A DNA stretch of 64,000 nucleotides from Prionace glauca (lineage: Eukaryota > Chordata > Chondrichthyes > Carcharhiniformes > Carcharhinidae): the NCBI GenBank assembly GCA_037974335.1, contig CM075760.1:35473609-35537608 (forward strand), in the 5' to 3' direction. Every line of letters starts with the position of its first letter. The stretch's first letter is position 1. A program made the position numbers and the translations under genes. The notes beneath the pieces are model-generated. The model saw nothing but the letters and a program-made list of their open reading frames with translations, was not told the origin of the DNA and searched no databases. Positions 11,002 to 21,880 of the stretch are shown here, piece by piece.

Positions 11002-12543
11002 TTGAGGGAAATAGTCATCACGAAGGAAGAGGTGTTGGGACTTTTAGACAGTATAAAGACGGATAAATCTCCGGGGCCTGATGGCATCTATCCTAGGCTG
11101 CTAAGGGAGGTGAGGAATGAAATTGCTGGGCCTCTGACGCAAATCTTTGTCTCTTCTTTGGACACAGGTGAGGTCCCAGAGGATTGGCGGATTGCAAATG
11201 CAGTACCGTTGTTTAAGAAGGGTCAGAGGGATAACCCAGAGAACTATAGGCCAGTGAGCTTGACTTCAGTTATAGGCAAGATAATGGAGACGATCCTCAA
11301 GGATAGGATGTATGAGCATCTGGAGCGCTGCAATCTGATCAGGGATACGCAGCACGGCTTCGTTACAGGGTGGTCGTGCCTTACGAATCTATTGGAATTT
11401 TTTGAAGAGGTGACAAAAAAGGTTGACGAAGGACAAGCCGTTGATGTTGTCTATATGGATTTCAGTAAGGCGTTTGACAAGGTCCCTCACGGTAGGCTGA
11501 TAGAAAAGGTGAAAGCTCATGGGATACAAGGCCAGGTATGTAGATGGGTGGAGAAATGGCTTGGGAGGAGAAGACAGCGGGTAGTAGTGGAGGGCTCCTT
11601 TTCCAATTGGAGGTCTGTCACCAGTGGGGTGCCGCAGGGCTCAGTACTAGGATCTCTACTATTTGTGGTATATATTAATGACTTGGAAGAGGGGGTAGGA
11701 GGTGTGATCAGCAAATTTGCTGATGACACTAAGATGGTTGGATTGGCGGGCACTGAGGAGCAGTGCCTGGCAATGCAACAGGACATAGACAGGCTGGTAG
11801 ATTGGGCAGATAGATGGCAAATGGAATTTAATCCGGAGAAATGCGAGGTGATGCACTTTGGCCGGAATAATGTGGAGCGGAGTTATACGATAAAAGGTAG
11901 AATTATCCGGAGTATAGATACGCAGAGAGACCTGGGGGTGCAGGTACACAAGTCCCTGAAGGTGTCGGTGCAGGTGCAGAATGTGATGAGGAAAGCGTAT
12001 GGCATGTTAGCCTTCATAGGAAGGGGTATAGAACATAAGAGTAGGAGTCTGATGTTGCAGTTGTATAGAACGTTGGTTAGGCCTCACCTGGAGTACTGCG
12101 TCCAGTTCTGGTCGCCGTACTACCGGAAGGATGTAGAGATCCTGGAGAGAATGCAGAGGAGATTTACCAGGATGTTGCCTGGTATGGAAGGGCTGTCTTA
12201 CGAGGAAAGATTGAACGCAGTTCGGCTGTTTTCCCTTGAGAGACGTCGGCTGAGGGGGGATCTAATAGAGGTTTATAAGATTATGAAGGGGATAGATAGA
12301 GTAAATGGTGGTAAGCTTTTTCCGCTATTAGAAATGGATAGAACGAGGGGTCACGGGCTTAGGGTGAGGGGGGCTAGATATAAGACTAATATTAGAGGGC
12401 AGTTTTACACACAAAGGGTAGTGGGGATGTGGAATGCACTGCCGAGTAAGGTGGTGGAAGCAGGCACGCTAGGGTTGTTCAAGAGTCACTTGGACAGCCA
12501 CATGAGCGGTCTACATATAGGGGGATATAGCAGGCCTTACTAA
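11002..12543 (+). CDS. LINE A reverse transcriptase, 513-residue open frame
   Basis: The frame is uninterrupted through the reverse transcriptase: KSPGPDGIYPRLLREV, YRPVSLTSVIGKIME, VYMDFSKAFDKVPH, SGVPQGSVLGSLLFVVYIND and the catalytic SKFADDTKMVG. The thumb region follows (EILERMQRRFTRMLPGMEGL), then a C-terminal end FYTQRVVGMWNALPSKVVEA. The catalytic FADD Asp pair is kept. It is fused in normal copies to the endonuclease upstream but lies out of frame with it here. Intactness over 1.5 kb suggests a fairly recent insertion. Confidence 0.9.
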   Translation: MREIVITKEEVLGLLDSIKTDKSPGPDGIYPRLLREVRNEIAGPLTQIFVSSLDTGEVPEDWRIANAVPLFKKGQRDNPENYRPVSLTSVIGKIMETILKDRMYEHLERCNLIRDTQHGFVTGWSCLTNLLEFFEEVTKKVDEGQAVDVVYMDFSKAFDKVPHGRLIEKVKAHGIQGQVCRWVEKWLGRRRQRVVVEGSFSNWRSVTSGVPQGSVLGSLLFVVYINDLEEGVGGVISKFADDTKMVGLAGTEEQCLAMQQDIDRLVDWADRWQMEFNPEKCEVMHFGRNNVERSYTIKGRIIRSIDTQRDLGVQVHKSLKVSVQVQNVMRKAYGMLAFIGRGIEHKSRSLMLQLYRTLVRPHLEYCVQFWSPYYRKDVEILERMQRRFTRMLPGMEGLSYEERLNAVRLFSLERRRLRGDLIEVYKIMKGIDRVNGGKLFPLLEMDRTRGHGLRVRGARYKTNIRGQFYTQRVVGMWNALPSKVVEAGTLGLFKSHLDSHMSGLHIGGYSRPY

Positions 12544-13055
12544 ACATTGTAGGCTTGGGGTTCAGTTTTAGCCTCAGGGATATAGAGTCTTTTTAATAAT
12601 GAATTTTTTATCCACAGGCATTTAAGTCCAGCAAGGGGCATGCGGGCGGCAGGTTGTGGTGGGCTGCTCTTGGATGTTGCTTCGGGAGTTGCCGACTGCT
12701 TCATGTCGTTGGTGTGCGTAAACTGGACCATCTCGAGGGCATCATGACAGCTCAGAGGCTATCTCTGTTGCTGTGCGGACACATGGATTTCGGCCTATGT
12801 CCGTGGGAGTTTGCGCGTTCTCCCTATGGTTGCGTGGGTTTCCTCCGGGTACTTCGGTTTCCTCCCACATCCCAAAAATGTGCTTTTAGGCTGATTGATT
12901 GGGTAACAAATTGTCCTTATATTGGACCTCCCTGATCCTCACACATTAGGCATAGACTAAAATCATGAATAGGTCACTGACCATGGGACGGCGGCGCGGG
13001 CTCGTTGGGCCGAAGGGCCTGTTTCCCGTGCTGTGTTGTTCTTTGTTCTTTTTTC

Positions 13056-13390
13056 TTTGAAAATAAGATTATTTGATCTCAGCAAACCATTAATAATGAT
13101 GTGATTGACTCTCCGATCGAAAGCAGATCTATTAGAATCAGCCGAGTGAGATTTGCAAGATTCCATCAGAGCTGGAAATTTCACATGTGGAACAGTTCAA
13201 GAACAAACACAGAAAGAGAAGGACAGTGATAGACTGCAAAGTACTAACGATTGAGATGTTGCAATGGAAAATCTGTGTGCTAATGAGTCAGATTTCACCC
13301 TGTATATTGACACTGAATAATGAAACTGTTCCCTCATCTGCATTGAAAAACATTTAGAAATATTTGTGTTCAGTTTCGAACTGTCGGAGT
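13056..13390. other. Spacer, nothing recognised
   Basis: Sequence between the end of LINE A and the start of the right arm. No repeat or gene recognised. Confidence 0.5.
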
Positions 13391-13987
13391 GTTCATGGAA
13401 TGTTTTCATTGGCTGAACACATCATGGTTGAATCAGAAGCTGCCATTTTGCGGGAGAAATCTGTTTGTGATGAAAGTGGTCTGGTGTAAAAATTAAAGTA
13501 AAAGCAGCATGGATAAAGTAAATTCTAAACCACGCTGTAAGCTGCTGGTCTGGTGGTTACAGTTTGAGTCTTTCCCTGCTGTTCGGATTACTGATCTGAA
13601 ATTGAAAATTTATTGCTCCCATTCAAACTCAGAAAACACATGTGGGTTGTTACCTGGATGAACATATAAAATATAATCGCGCCTCGTGTCCTGAAGTGCA
13701 GACTCTGAGCAAATTCAACAGGAGGTTCTCTTGTCATTTCTGCAGAAATTGGGAAGAGACGAGCTGAAGCACAGTTTAAATGATGCCGGCCCTTCACTGC
13801 ATGTTACTGTGTGCAGCTCATTGTGTTTCTGAGGTGAGATGATTTCTGTTTGTTCCTCAGTTCAGACTTACCCGAATCAGTGAAGGAGCAGGCTCAATCC
13901 TCCTGATGGTCTTTCCAAGTTCCATTGCTTTTAATGAATTTCAGTAACATTATCATCAAATAACATTATTGTGACAGCGTTTCACGT

Positions 13988-14069
13988 GGTAGCGTGGCAG
14001 AGCGGTCTAAGGCGCTGGATTAAGGCTCCAGTCTCTTCGGAGGCGTGGGTTCGAATCCCACCGCTGCCA
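13988..14069 (+). tRNA. tRNA-Leu-AAG: tRNA-Leu(AAG), right arm
   Basis: 82 nt, identical to the left-arm copy except for C to A in the D arm (GTGGCAGAGCGG), which still fits the A-box consensus. The anticodon loop TTAAGGC and the variable arm are unchanged. Probably functional. Confidence 0.93.
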
Positions 14070-14330
14070 AAATGGATTTGAGTTTTGATGTCACAGTTCA
14101 GATTAAATGCAGGGATGTGTACGGTGTCATTTTCGTCAAGAACAACGAACAGAAACATTACCAACTGAACAATTTGCCGGGGTAAAGCAGAGGGTGCAAG
14201 TGGCCCCTTTTGAGATCACACACACAATGAATTTCTGACTGCCGAGTTAAACACTCAGATGAAGGAGCAGCGCTCCAAATCATTACTCTCTTCGATATTT
14301 GGGAGACGGAAGCTTCCCACCTACCAGCCG

Positions 14331-14403
14331 GCCGAAATAGCTCAATCGGGAGAGCGTTAGACTGAAGATCTAAAGGTCCCTGGTTCAATCCCGGGTTTCG
14401 GCA
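14331..14403 (+). tRNA. tRNA-Phe-GAA: tRNA-Phe(GAA), right arm
   Basis: 73 nt with anticodon GAA. It differs from the canonical left-arm copy in the D loop (CAATCGGGAG for CAGTTGGGAG) and the T loop (TTCAATC for TTCGATC). Stems are intact and the B box still fits the consensus, so it may be active. These changes arose after the duplication. Confidence 0.9.
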
Positions 14404-14789
14404 GGATCCCATTGCTGGTTTTCTGTGCTATATGCTAATTGCACCGCATTTTGTCTCGCACTGTCTTCAAACATCAAATCACACAAACTGCAACAGACCA
14501 AATACCGATCGAAATTTCCACCCTGCCAGATGTTGTTATATTTCCACATTGTTGGATTTCGCTTTTTAAAAAACTTCCTCTGTTTCTAAACATTCCCAAT
14601 GTTAATGAAAGGTGATGGAGGTGAAGGTTTATCTTTGTTTCCTTATGCACACATGCCATGTAATGTCCTGAGTTTTTCCAATCTCATCACATTTCAGTGC
14701 AGATGTCAGGTCCGCTTTTACATGGTAGTGAAAATACATTTAGTTGACCTGCTGTTTCATCCAAAACAATGTATATTTGCATTACCTCT

Positions 14790-15082
14790 TTCGATTCCCC
14801 CAGAAGAAGGCCATTCGGCCCATCGAGTCCGCACCCACAACAATCCCACCCTATTCCCCGCAAACCCACATACTTATCTTCTAATCCCTCTGACACTAGG
14901 ACCAATTTAGCACGGCCAATCAAACTAAAACACGCATCTTTGAATCAGAAACCGGAACACCCGGAGGAAACCCCCGGAGGCACGGGAAGAACGTGCAAAC
15001 TCTGCATAGGCGGTGACTCGAGGACCTGAGTCCCTGGCGCTGTGAGACATCAGTGCTAATCACTGTGCTACCGCGCTGTCCT
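14790..15082 (-). mobile_element. tRNA-SINE, right arm
   Basis: Mirror copy of the SINE at 5,828-6,120, from the complement of the GATGGGCCGAATGGCC end to GACAGCGCGGTAGCACAGTG. Inherited with the duplication. Confidence 0.9.
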
Positions 15083-15670
15083 TTCTACTGCATTCAATGT
15101 TACTGCAGTTCACTCCATTCAAAGTATTAGCATCAATCTGTGATAAACCATCCTGTGGTGATTCTACTGAATAACATTAAATTATCACCGTTAATGGACC
15201 ATCCAACATTGGGCGCCATTGATTTGAAACTTTGCTGCTTTTCTGGGTGAACTCCAGCTCTCCATTCTTTCCGCAATGTCACCGCTCAAACTGAGTCTTT
15301 CTCCTTCCCACATTGTTAAACTCACAGTTACTGGTTTCTGAGTGAAAACTGCCGCCATTTCACAGGGGGTGGGAGAGTTTACTATTTCAGTCAATTAAAA
15401 GTTTTCTTGTCATGGAAGCAGAGATTTGGACCGAGATCTGCAGATATTTGTGTCAGTAGAAACAATAAATTTCCCCCATTAACAGCTAGATTTTAACCGC
15501 ATCAGCATTTCGTACCATCAGCCCTTTCTCGCCTATCTCTCTCTTAATTTCTTTTTGATTCTTTACATGTGACTTTCCCAATTCCGATACAAACAAAGAA
15601 ATCACCCTAATATTGATTCTGACAGGTGCAGACCGAGAAGTAACGCAGAATTATTGTAATAAAATCTACA

Positions 15671-15742
15671 TTCCCTGACCGGGAGTCGAACCGAGGCTGC
15701 AGTACTGAGAGCGCCGAATCCTAACCACTCGACCACCAGGGA
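15671..15742 (-). tRNA. tRNA-Glu(CTC)-like gene with damaged anticodon stem, right arm
   Basis: Minus-strand 72-nt match to tRNA-Glu, closer to canonical than the left copy: D arm GTGGTCGAGTGGTTAGG, B box GGTTCGACTCC. It shares the CTCTCAG loop followed by TACTG, which breaks the CGGCG anticodon stem, and the T stem has one mismatch. Probable pseudogene, though a minor or altered function cannot be excluded. Confidence 0.65.
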
Positions 15743-16082
15743 AACTGACACAAATATTTTAAAATGTTGATGTATCCATGAATCACCTGCTTTTTATTGC
15801 ATTTCGGACTTTTTATTCACCAATTGCAAGTTTATCCTTCACATTGTATCCTTCACAAAGACCTTGTCTTTGTCAAAACTGAGTATGTCATGTCTCTATT
15901 AGATGAGAAAACGCCACGCTGGTTAGTAATATACTGTATACACTCTCTCAGTAATGACTGAACTGGACCCAGTCTGTATTCTTATTAGTACAGGTGCTGT
16001 ATCGATATCTGGCGCATTCGGCTCTGTCTCTGTGTTACTGCACAAAACCCGTCCCTCATTTATATTACAACAGATCATATTA

Positions 16083-16262
16083 GTTGGATTGACCATGCAA
16101 AATTGCCCGTTATTTTCCCTTAGAGTATGTGGATTAGCCATGGAAAATGTGTGGGGCTAATGGGGATAGGGCAGAGGGGAGGACTTGGGTGGGATGCAGA
16201 CTCGGTGGGCCAAGATAACCTTTCTTCTGAACTGTAGGAATTCTGTGGTTCTATGTCTATGA
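16083..16262 (+). mobile_element. Truncated tRNA-SINE, right arm
   Basis: Mirror copy of 4,658-4,832: a SINE 3' half from GACCATGCAAAATTGCCCGT to GGAATTCTGTGGTTCTATG. Confidence 0.85.
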
Positions 16263-16920
16263 AATATCATAGACATTTGCGTGCTTATTTATTTTAAGTA
16301 ATCTATTTTCTAATAACCCCGTTTGGAGAAATGATCTCGTTTAGCAATTCCCCTTCAGTTTTCCCAGTGATAACCTTCACCCCATCTCTGTCTTCCACGA
16401 ACGCATGGAAACACCAAACAGTTCATGTGTTTCAACTGAAGAACATTTAAGATGTAAGCATTTATTGACAACCATTCTGTTGTGTGTTCTTGCATACAAA
16501 ATGATTTCAGCCTCACTATTTTGTTCCCGGTGTTGACTTATCTGTCTTTAAAGATCTGTTGGAAAACGGATAGGCTGGCAATGTGTGACAGCAATACTCA
16601 CAACGGTTTCAACTCTCTTCAGTTCAGCAACACATTGTTAATCAATGTTCCTTTCTTTTGCCAAGGTGCATGAACCAAAATGTTTGCCTTCATTCGGATT
16701 TTTTAACATGCATAAAAAGGACAATAACCATATAATTTGCAAGAAAAGATGAAGTCATCGTGTTTGTTCAGAGACTGTGATTCATGTCCCTCAGCACACG
16801 GTTTAATTGTTCCAATGGGGACATTAGAAGATTTATAAATAGGAATTTTCACTGTGTGTGCAATATTGTTTAACTGGGAGTGGTCTCTAGTACAGTCAGC
16901 GATCATTGAATTTCAGAGCC

Positions 16921-18476
16921 ATGTTCTGGATTATACCACTTGAGCTTCGTATTCTTTGGGTATTTTACGACATCCAAAGGATTTACTACCCTGTCCTTGC
17001 CGTAGTTGGTGTCACTGGTAAGTCATATTTCTCTGTGTTCATTGTCCTTGTCCATGTTACCCAGTTATTGATATCATTCTGTGTAATCTTCATGGTTTGT
17101 TGCTGTGAATGCACTGGAAACATTTCTCCTTGCCACACAGCTATCCTCACACTACCTGACATTCACTTTCAATCTTTCCACTTTACGGTTGTTGTTATGT
17201 AACATGATTTCCAGTATTATGATTCACAGCCAATTCCAAATCAGCTTACATCTTCAACTGCACAGCCTTCAGCACAATCAAAGCAGAGTCATCCAGACCA
17301 GAAACATTTGCTCTAAACCTACTGGCACCATTGTGTCCCCCACATACAAATCTGAAGAAGGCAGCAAATTGGAGACTTTATTAACTGGTGAATGTGGCTT
17401 CTTGCTACATCATTGCGGGGCTTTTCTGCTGTGAACTTTGTCTCGAGCAGAATAGGTGAATTCAGTCTATTCCGGGGTGGATTTAATAAAAATGTTTCAG
17501 CTGTTCCCAAGGATCCTGAGAGATTGTTTCTCTTGTGCTCAGTCTAAAACACGAATAAATTGTGTTTCTCTTCCTTACAGTGAATGTATTGACAATTCTT
17601 ATCCTGTCACGAGGGAAGTGTGGTCTTTCCAGAAGTGTGATACGTTACCTCATTTCCATGTCAGCAGCGGATCTACTGGTCATTATCATCGATCTCATTT
17701 TGAGGCAAATTCCCATGAAGTTTGAATTTTTAATCATTTACCATATTAAAATATGTAATATCCATGCTGTGCTGCTTTATGCAGTCACTGATTGCTCTGT
17801 CTGGTTCACTGTCTCTTTCACCTTTGATCGATTTGTGGCTATTACTTGTCAGAAGCTGAAAATAAAATACTGCACTGAGAAAACTGCAACAGTGGTTCTC
17901 GGAACTGTGAGTGTGCTATTCAGTGTAAAGAACATTTTCTGGTGTTTCATGTATGATGATAGATATGCGTTACAGAATATTCCCCATTTTTGTAATGTAG
18001 ACATTGATGTCCTCTATTCTGAAGCATGGGGAGCGGTTGAAAATCTGCATTATATTTTAACACCGTTCATTCCTTTTCTGTTGATTCTGTTGCTGAATGT
18101 TTTCACCATTAAACACATTCTAGGGTCGACCAAATTCCGCAGGAGACTTCAGAGTCACAAGCGTATGGATAGTTCAAAGGACCCAGAGACAGTGAAGAGA
18201 AGAAAATCCATTATTTTACTATTTGCTCTATCAGGAAATTTTATCCTGCTATGGTCAATCTTACTTATCCACTCCTTTTGTGAACGATTATATAATTTAA
18301 ACTTAATCCATTTTTATATTCCTGCATTTGTGCGGGAATTGGGATTTATGCTCCAACTCCTGAGTTGCTGCACCAATACATACATTTATGCAGTGACCCA
18401 GACACAATTCAGAGAGGATCTGAAGAATGTGATCAGATTTCCATTTAATGCAGTTGTGAAATTACTTACTGAATAA
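16921..18476 (+). CDS. GPR139-like class A GPCR, right-arm copy
   Basis: Two exons: 16,921-17,017 (ATG at 16,921, donor GTAAGT) and 17,581-18,476 (acceptor ending TTACAG, stop TAA), giving 330 residues. The intron is 563 bp. Same landmarks as the left copy: TM2 SAADLLV, TM3 Cys in IKICNIH, DRF, ECL2 Cys in PHFCNV, and TM7 NTYIYAVTQ. By my count it differs from the left copy at about 2 of 32 residues in exon 1 and about 26 of 298 in exon 2, many of them in the extracellular half and TM3-ECL2. The frame is intact. A plasma-membrane receptor by family; ligand unknown. Confidence 0.88.
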
Positions 18477-19028
18477 CAGATTTCTTCTTCAACAACAGGA
18501 AGCCCCCAAGCAGAATTTCTCATGGGAAGATCACTTTGCCCAAAGTTAAGTCTCATCTTCCAAGGGTGGAAGTTGACACCCAGTGCCATTCCCATCAACC
18601 GGGAGGGGCACTTAAAGGCAGTTGATAGGTTATTAGTAAAGAATCATGGCAATGGATCCGCGTGGTTGTGAGGGACGTTCCTATCAGGGCCTGTTTCCTA
18701 TCAATTCTGTTTGGGAGATACCCTCCCATGGGAATGCTTCAATCATCTACAAGCCATAAAACCCCAACCATTGCAAGAAAAAAAATCAATTCCCAGCACA
18801 CCACGAACTTCAGAAAGAATTCCAGGCACTCCAGCTCCTGCTCTCCATCTCCGCCGTGAGAAACTCAGGGCCTGAAACAGACTCAGCGGGTTTAGCCTCT
18901 CGACCACATTGTCTCCCAGTAAAGGGAACTCGGGCTACAATGCTGGTGGTCGAAGAGGCGAGCTTCCGTCTGCAGAAACTCACTCACTTAGGAGGCCGAG
19001 CAGGACGAACCAGACCCAGCATTGAAAT

Positions 19029-19078
19029 GAGCCGTTGATGTCGTCTATATGGATATCAGTAAGGTGTTTGACAAAGAT
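19029..19078 (+). mobile_element. Tiny CR1-like reverse transcriptase scrap, right arm
   Basis: Reads VDVVYMDISKVFDK on the plus strand. Mirror of 1,476-1,525. Confidence 0.7.
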
Positions 19079-19785
19079 TCAGAAAATAGCACTTGCCCCA
19101 ATTTTTCTCCATTTCTCTATAACTGCAGTTGTATAATATCATTAAAGACATAACGGTTTGTAAAAGTCCTATGGCTGTGAGATTATGTACTGCATTAACA
19201 TTTAACAAAAACAATTTGAAATGAGTCAGGTAATTTGAAAACATTTTCCAAGTTTGCAAACGCAATAATCGCTATAATTCCGAACAGCGAAAGCATGGAA
19301 GTGTTTAGAATTGTATGTGCGCACAAAGCTGCCACACCAGCAGAGAATGTCTATTGCTGTTTATATTACAAGTACAGGTTTTATCAATATATAAAATACA
19401 CAGCAAGTCGATAATAATCAGTACAATGAGGATAGTCTAAAACTTTTAAAGAACGGTGCTTTTAAATCTGCAAAATGCTGAGGTGGAAAGCAGATAGTTT
19501 GAAGTGACGAGAATCTGTTGTGTGTTTCCCTCGTAAGTTTCACAGTATCAGCAGTGACGAGATTGGACAGTTTTGGAAATTAAAAAAATCACATGAAAAA
19601 CCTGTGAGACTATTTCACCTCACTGTCGATTTCTTGTTCCAGGTAACAACAATTAGTGTTTCATTGGCTGAAGGAGTCATTCATGTTCTTTCTGGACATG
19701 ACTTTTGTCCAACAAATATTCCTTGTGTATATATATTTTTTTAATTATGAAGTGGAAAGGCCGGCTAAATGTTCCATCGCTATCT

Positions 19786-19856
19786 TCCCTAATGGTCCAT
19801 CTGTTTGGAATCAGCCCTCTCACCATCGCGGCCTGGGTTTAATTCGGGTCAGGGAA
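19786..19856 (+). pseudogene. tRNA-Glu(CTC)-like relic, right arm
   Basis: 71 nt with TCCCT/AGGGA ends, CTCTCAC anticodon loop and GGGTTTAATTC in place of the B box. The D arm (GTCCATCTGTTTGG) is broken. Mirror copy of 698-768. Confidence 0.7.
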
Positions 19857-20734
19857 TGACAATTTGTTGATTGCGTGCAGCAGATGAACGAAGAGGACCT
19901 GGAATTGCTTCCTGATTGAAAACAGGAGCGATAGCTCCAGTGACTCGAGTTCTTTTGTTGGTCAGTCATGCTTGCATTTCAATGTTGTCTCTTTCAGAGA
20001 TATTCATTCAGAATAAAGATGTTGATGTTAAATAAATGTATTGAAGTTAAAGGTTGAATCAAAAGAATGGAAAAAATGCAATTTGATTTGATAAGATTTA
20101 TTTTCGCTGCTCATTTTCGTATCAGCAAATCGTCATTTTCTGCAAAAGGAGAGTATGATGTTGGATAAGTGATCAGAGAGCGCCCTCCCGTGGACAGTAC
20201 AGCATTGGAAACAGGCGCAGAAACCAGACCCAAAATATCTGCACTCAGAGACACACCCAATACAGCCACACACTGGACAAGAGTAAACTTCCGTTTAACA
20301 TCCACACTGTTAGCACCACTTAGAGTTTTGAAGGTTTCAGTCAATTTGCCTCTTACTCTTTTGAACTCTCTGGGTACAAACCTGACGTCACTATCCCTTT
20401 CTCATAAGATAACCCAAACATAGCTGGCAATGGTTTAGTGAAACTCCTCTGAACTATTATTTTAACACATTAACTTTTTTTTAAGATAAGGAGACAAGAA
20501 CTGTGCACAATATTCGAGATATGCCCACTGCCCTCGCCAACGGCCAAATTTCCGATCTATCTTTGTGCCGTTAGCACATTTAGCATTTATATCTTCACTC
20601 TCTTCATCACTGCAGAAATCATCCCAATTATATGTTTCTTCACAAATTCAGCCAGAATGTATTTGTTCAGGTCAGATCCAGTTTAATTAACTTGTTTGAG
20701 TTTTATGCTGAGTAACAGATAATTTCTGAGTGTA

Positions 20735-21880
20735 TTTCTCTTAATAGGCGTCCAAAAGTCATATGATACTGTGCTGCACCGCAGCCTTGTGAGTAACTGT
20801 GGAGATCAGAGAATAAAATGGATAGGAGCAACATGGATAGGAAATTGCCTGAGTGCCAGGAAACAATTCGTAGCTGTTTTTCGGAGTAGAACAAATCTTG
20901 CAGTCATGTTGTCAGGAAAAGGTTATATGAACATTGAAATTCACGACATAGTAATGCCCGAGAGCTTGAAGTGGAGGCCAGCCTTTCAAAATCTGTGAAC
21001 GATCCAAAACTTGGAAACATTGCCAACCATCAGTAGATCATTCAGAACTTCAGAACGCAAAAAAAGAACTAATTGGTGGAATGGATGAGTAATTTGGATA
21101 TTTATCCTATTGCAGAGAAAAGTTCCATGATTAGTTTTGTTCAGCAGAATTTGAAGAGAAAAATGGAAATAATGAAAAGGCCACGAAAGTGAATATAGAC
21201 GCCGAGGGACTGGAGTGAATATGTGTATAAATCATTCATGATGCAAGATAGGTTCAGACAGCGGCAAACAGAAAAAGGGAATAGGTTTTTTTTGTCTATT
21301 GGGGAAAAGAATGCAGAAGCAAGGAAGTTGTGCTATTTTTGTAGCTAACACATGGAAAATAGTCAGCCGAAAAAATCGTTCCAATTTTGGGCACCGAACG
21401 TAAGGCAGGATGTAAAGTCAATAGGCTGGAAGCAGGGAAGAAAAACACGAGAATAATTCCAGAGATCAGAAACTTCGGTGACGAAAATATTTTGGAGAGG
21501 ATCGGACTAATTTCCTTGACAGAAAGTTGCTGATGTGACTTTAATGAGACATTCAAAATCCTGAGGGGTCTTGATAGAGTAGATAGAGAGAAACTGGTCA
21601 ATGACAGAAATATCTTGACACAGAGGGCGCGGGTTGTAGTAAATTGGTGGAAGAAACACGGAGACATCACGAAAAACATTGTCAGACAGTGAGTGATCCA
21701 GATCTGGAATGTGCTGTTTGAGAGTGTGGTGCAGGCAGAGCCAATTAATGGTTTCAAAATGGAATTGGATAATTGTCTGAAAATGAACAAAATGCTAGAC
21801 TGTGGGGTATAGAGTGTTCTTGGATGAATTGCTCCTTTCGAGGACCAAAACATACATGACGCTTCAAAATGGCCTTCTTC
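20735..21880 (+). mobile_element. Degenerate CR1-like LINE, reverse transcriptase region
   Basis: It matches the reverse transcriptase-to-3' part of CR1-like LINEs at the nucleotide level. Visible pieces are AGTGCCAGGAAACAATTCGT (DRKQ.. motif), ATCCTGAGGGGTCTTGATAG, AGATCTGGAATGTGCTGTTT and a degraded tail. No long frame survives. It begins just outside the right arm and is much older than LINE A. Confidence 0.75.

Larger units (their letters stand above)
9437..13055 (+). mobile_element. CR1-like LINE A, about 3.6 kb
   Basis: This is the most complete retrotransposon in the window. It holds in order the end of ORF1 (about 9,442-9,705), an AP endonuclease, a reverse transcriptase (11,002-12,543) and a 3' UTR of about 500 bp. 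The UTR ends GTTGGGCCGAAGGGCCTGTT plus a CTTTGTTCTTTTTTCTTTG tail. The last third of the UTR (about 12,770-13,050) resembles the body of the tRNA-derived SINEs. The 5' end is truncated within ORF1. It sits in the spacer of the inverted duplication, directly after the Penelope-like fragment. Confidence 0.92.
13391..20553. repeat. Right arm of large inverted duplication
   Basis: Reverse-complement partner of 1-8,030. It carries the same order of features in mirror image: tRNA-Leu, tRNA-Phe, SINE, Glu-type tRNA, truncated SINE, GPCR gene, LINE scrap and tRNA-Glu relic. It lacks the intronic SINE and about 510 bp between the Phe and Leu tRNA genes. The window ends on the left at base 1, so the true outer boundary of the duplication is not visible. 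Confidence 0.95.
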
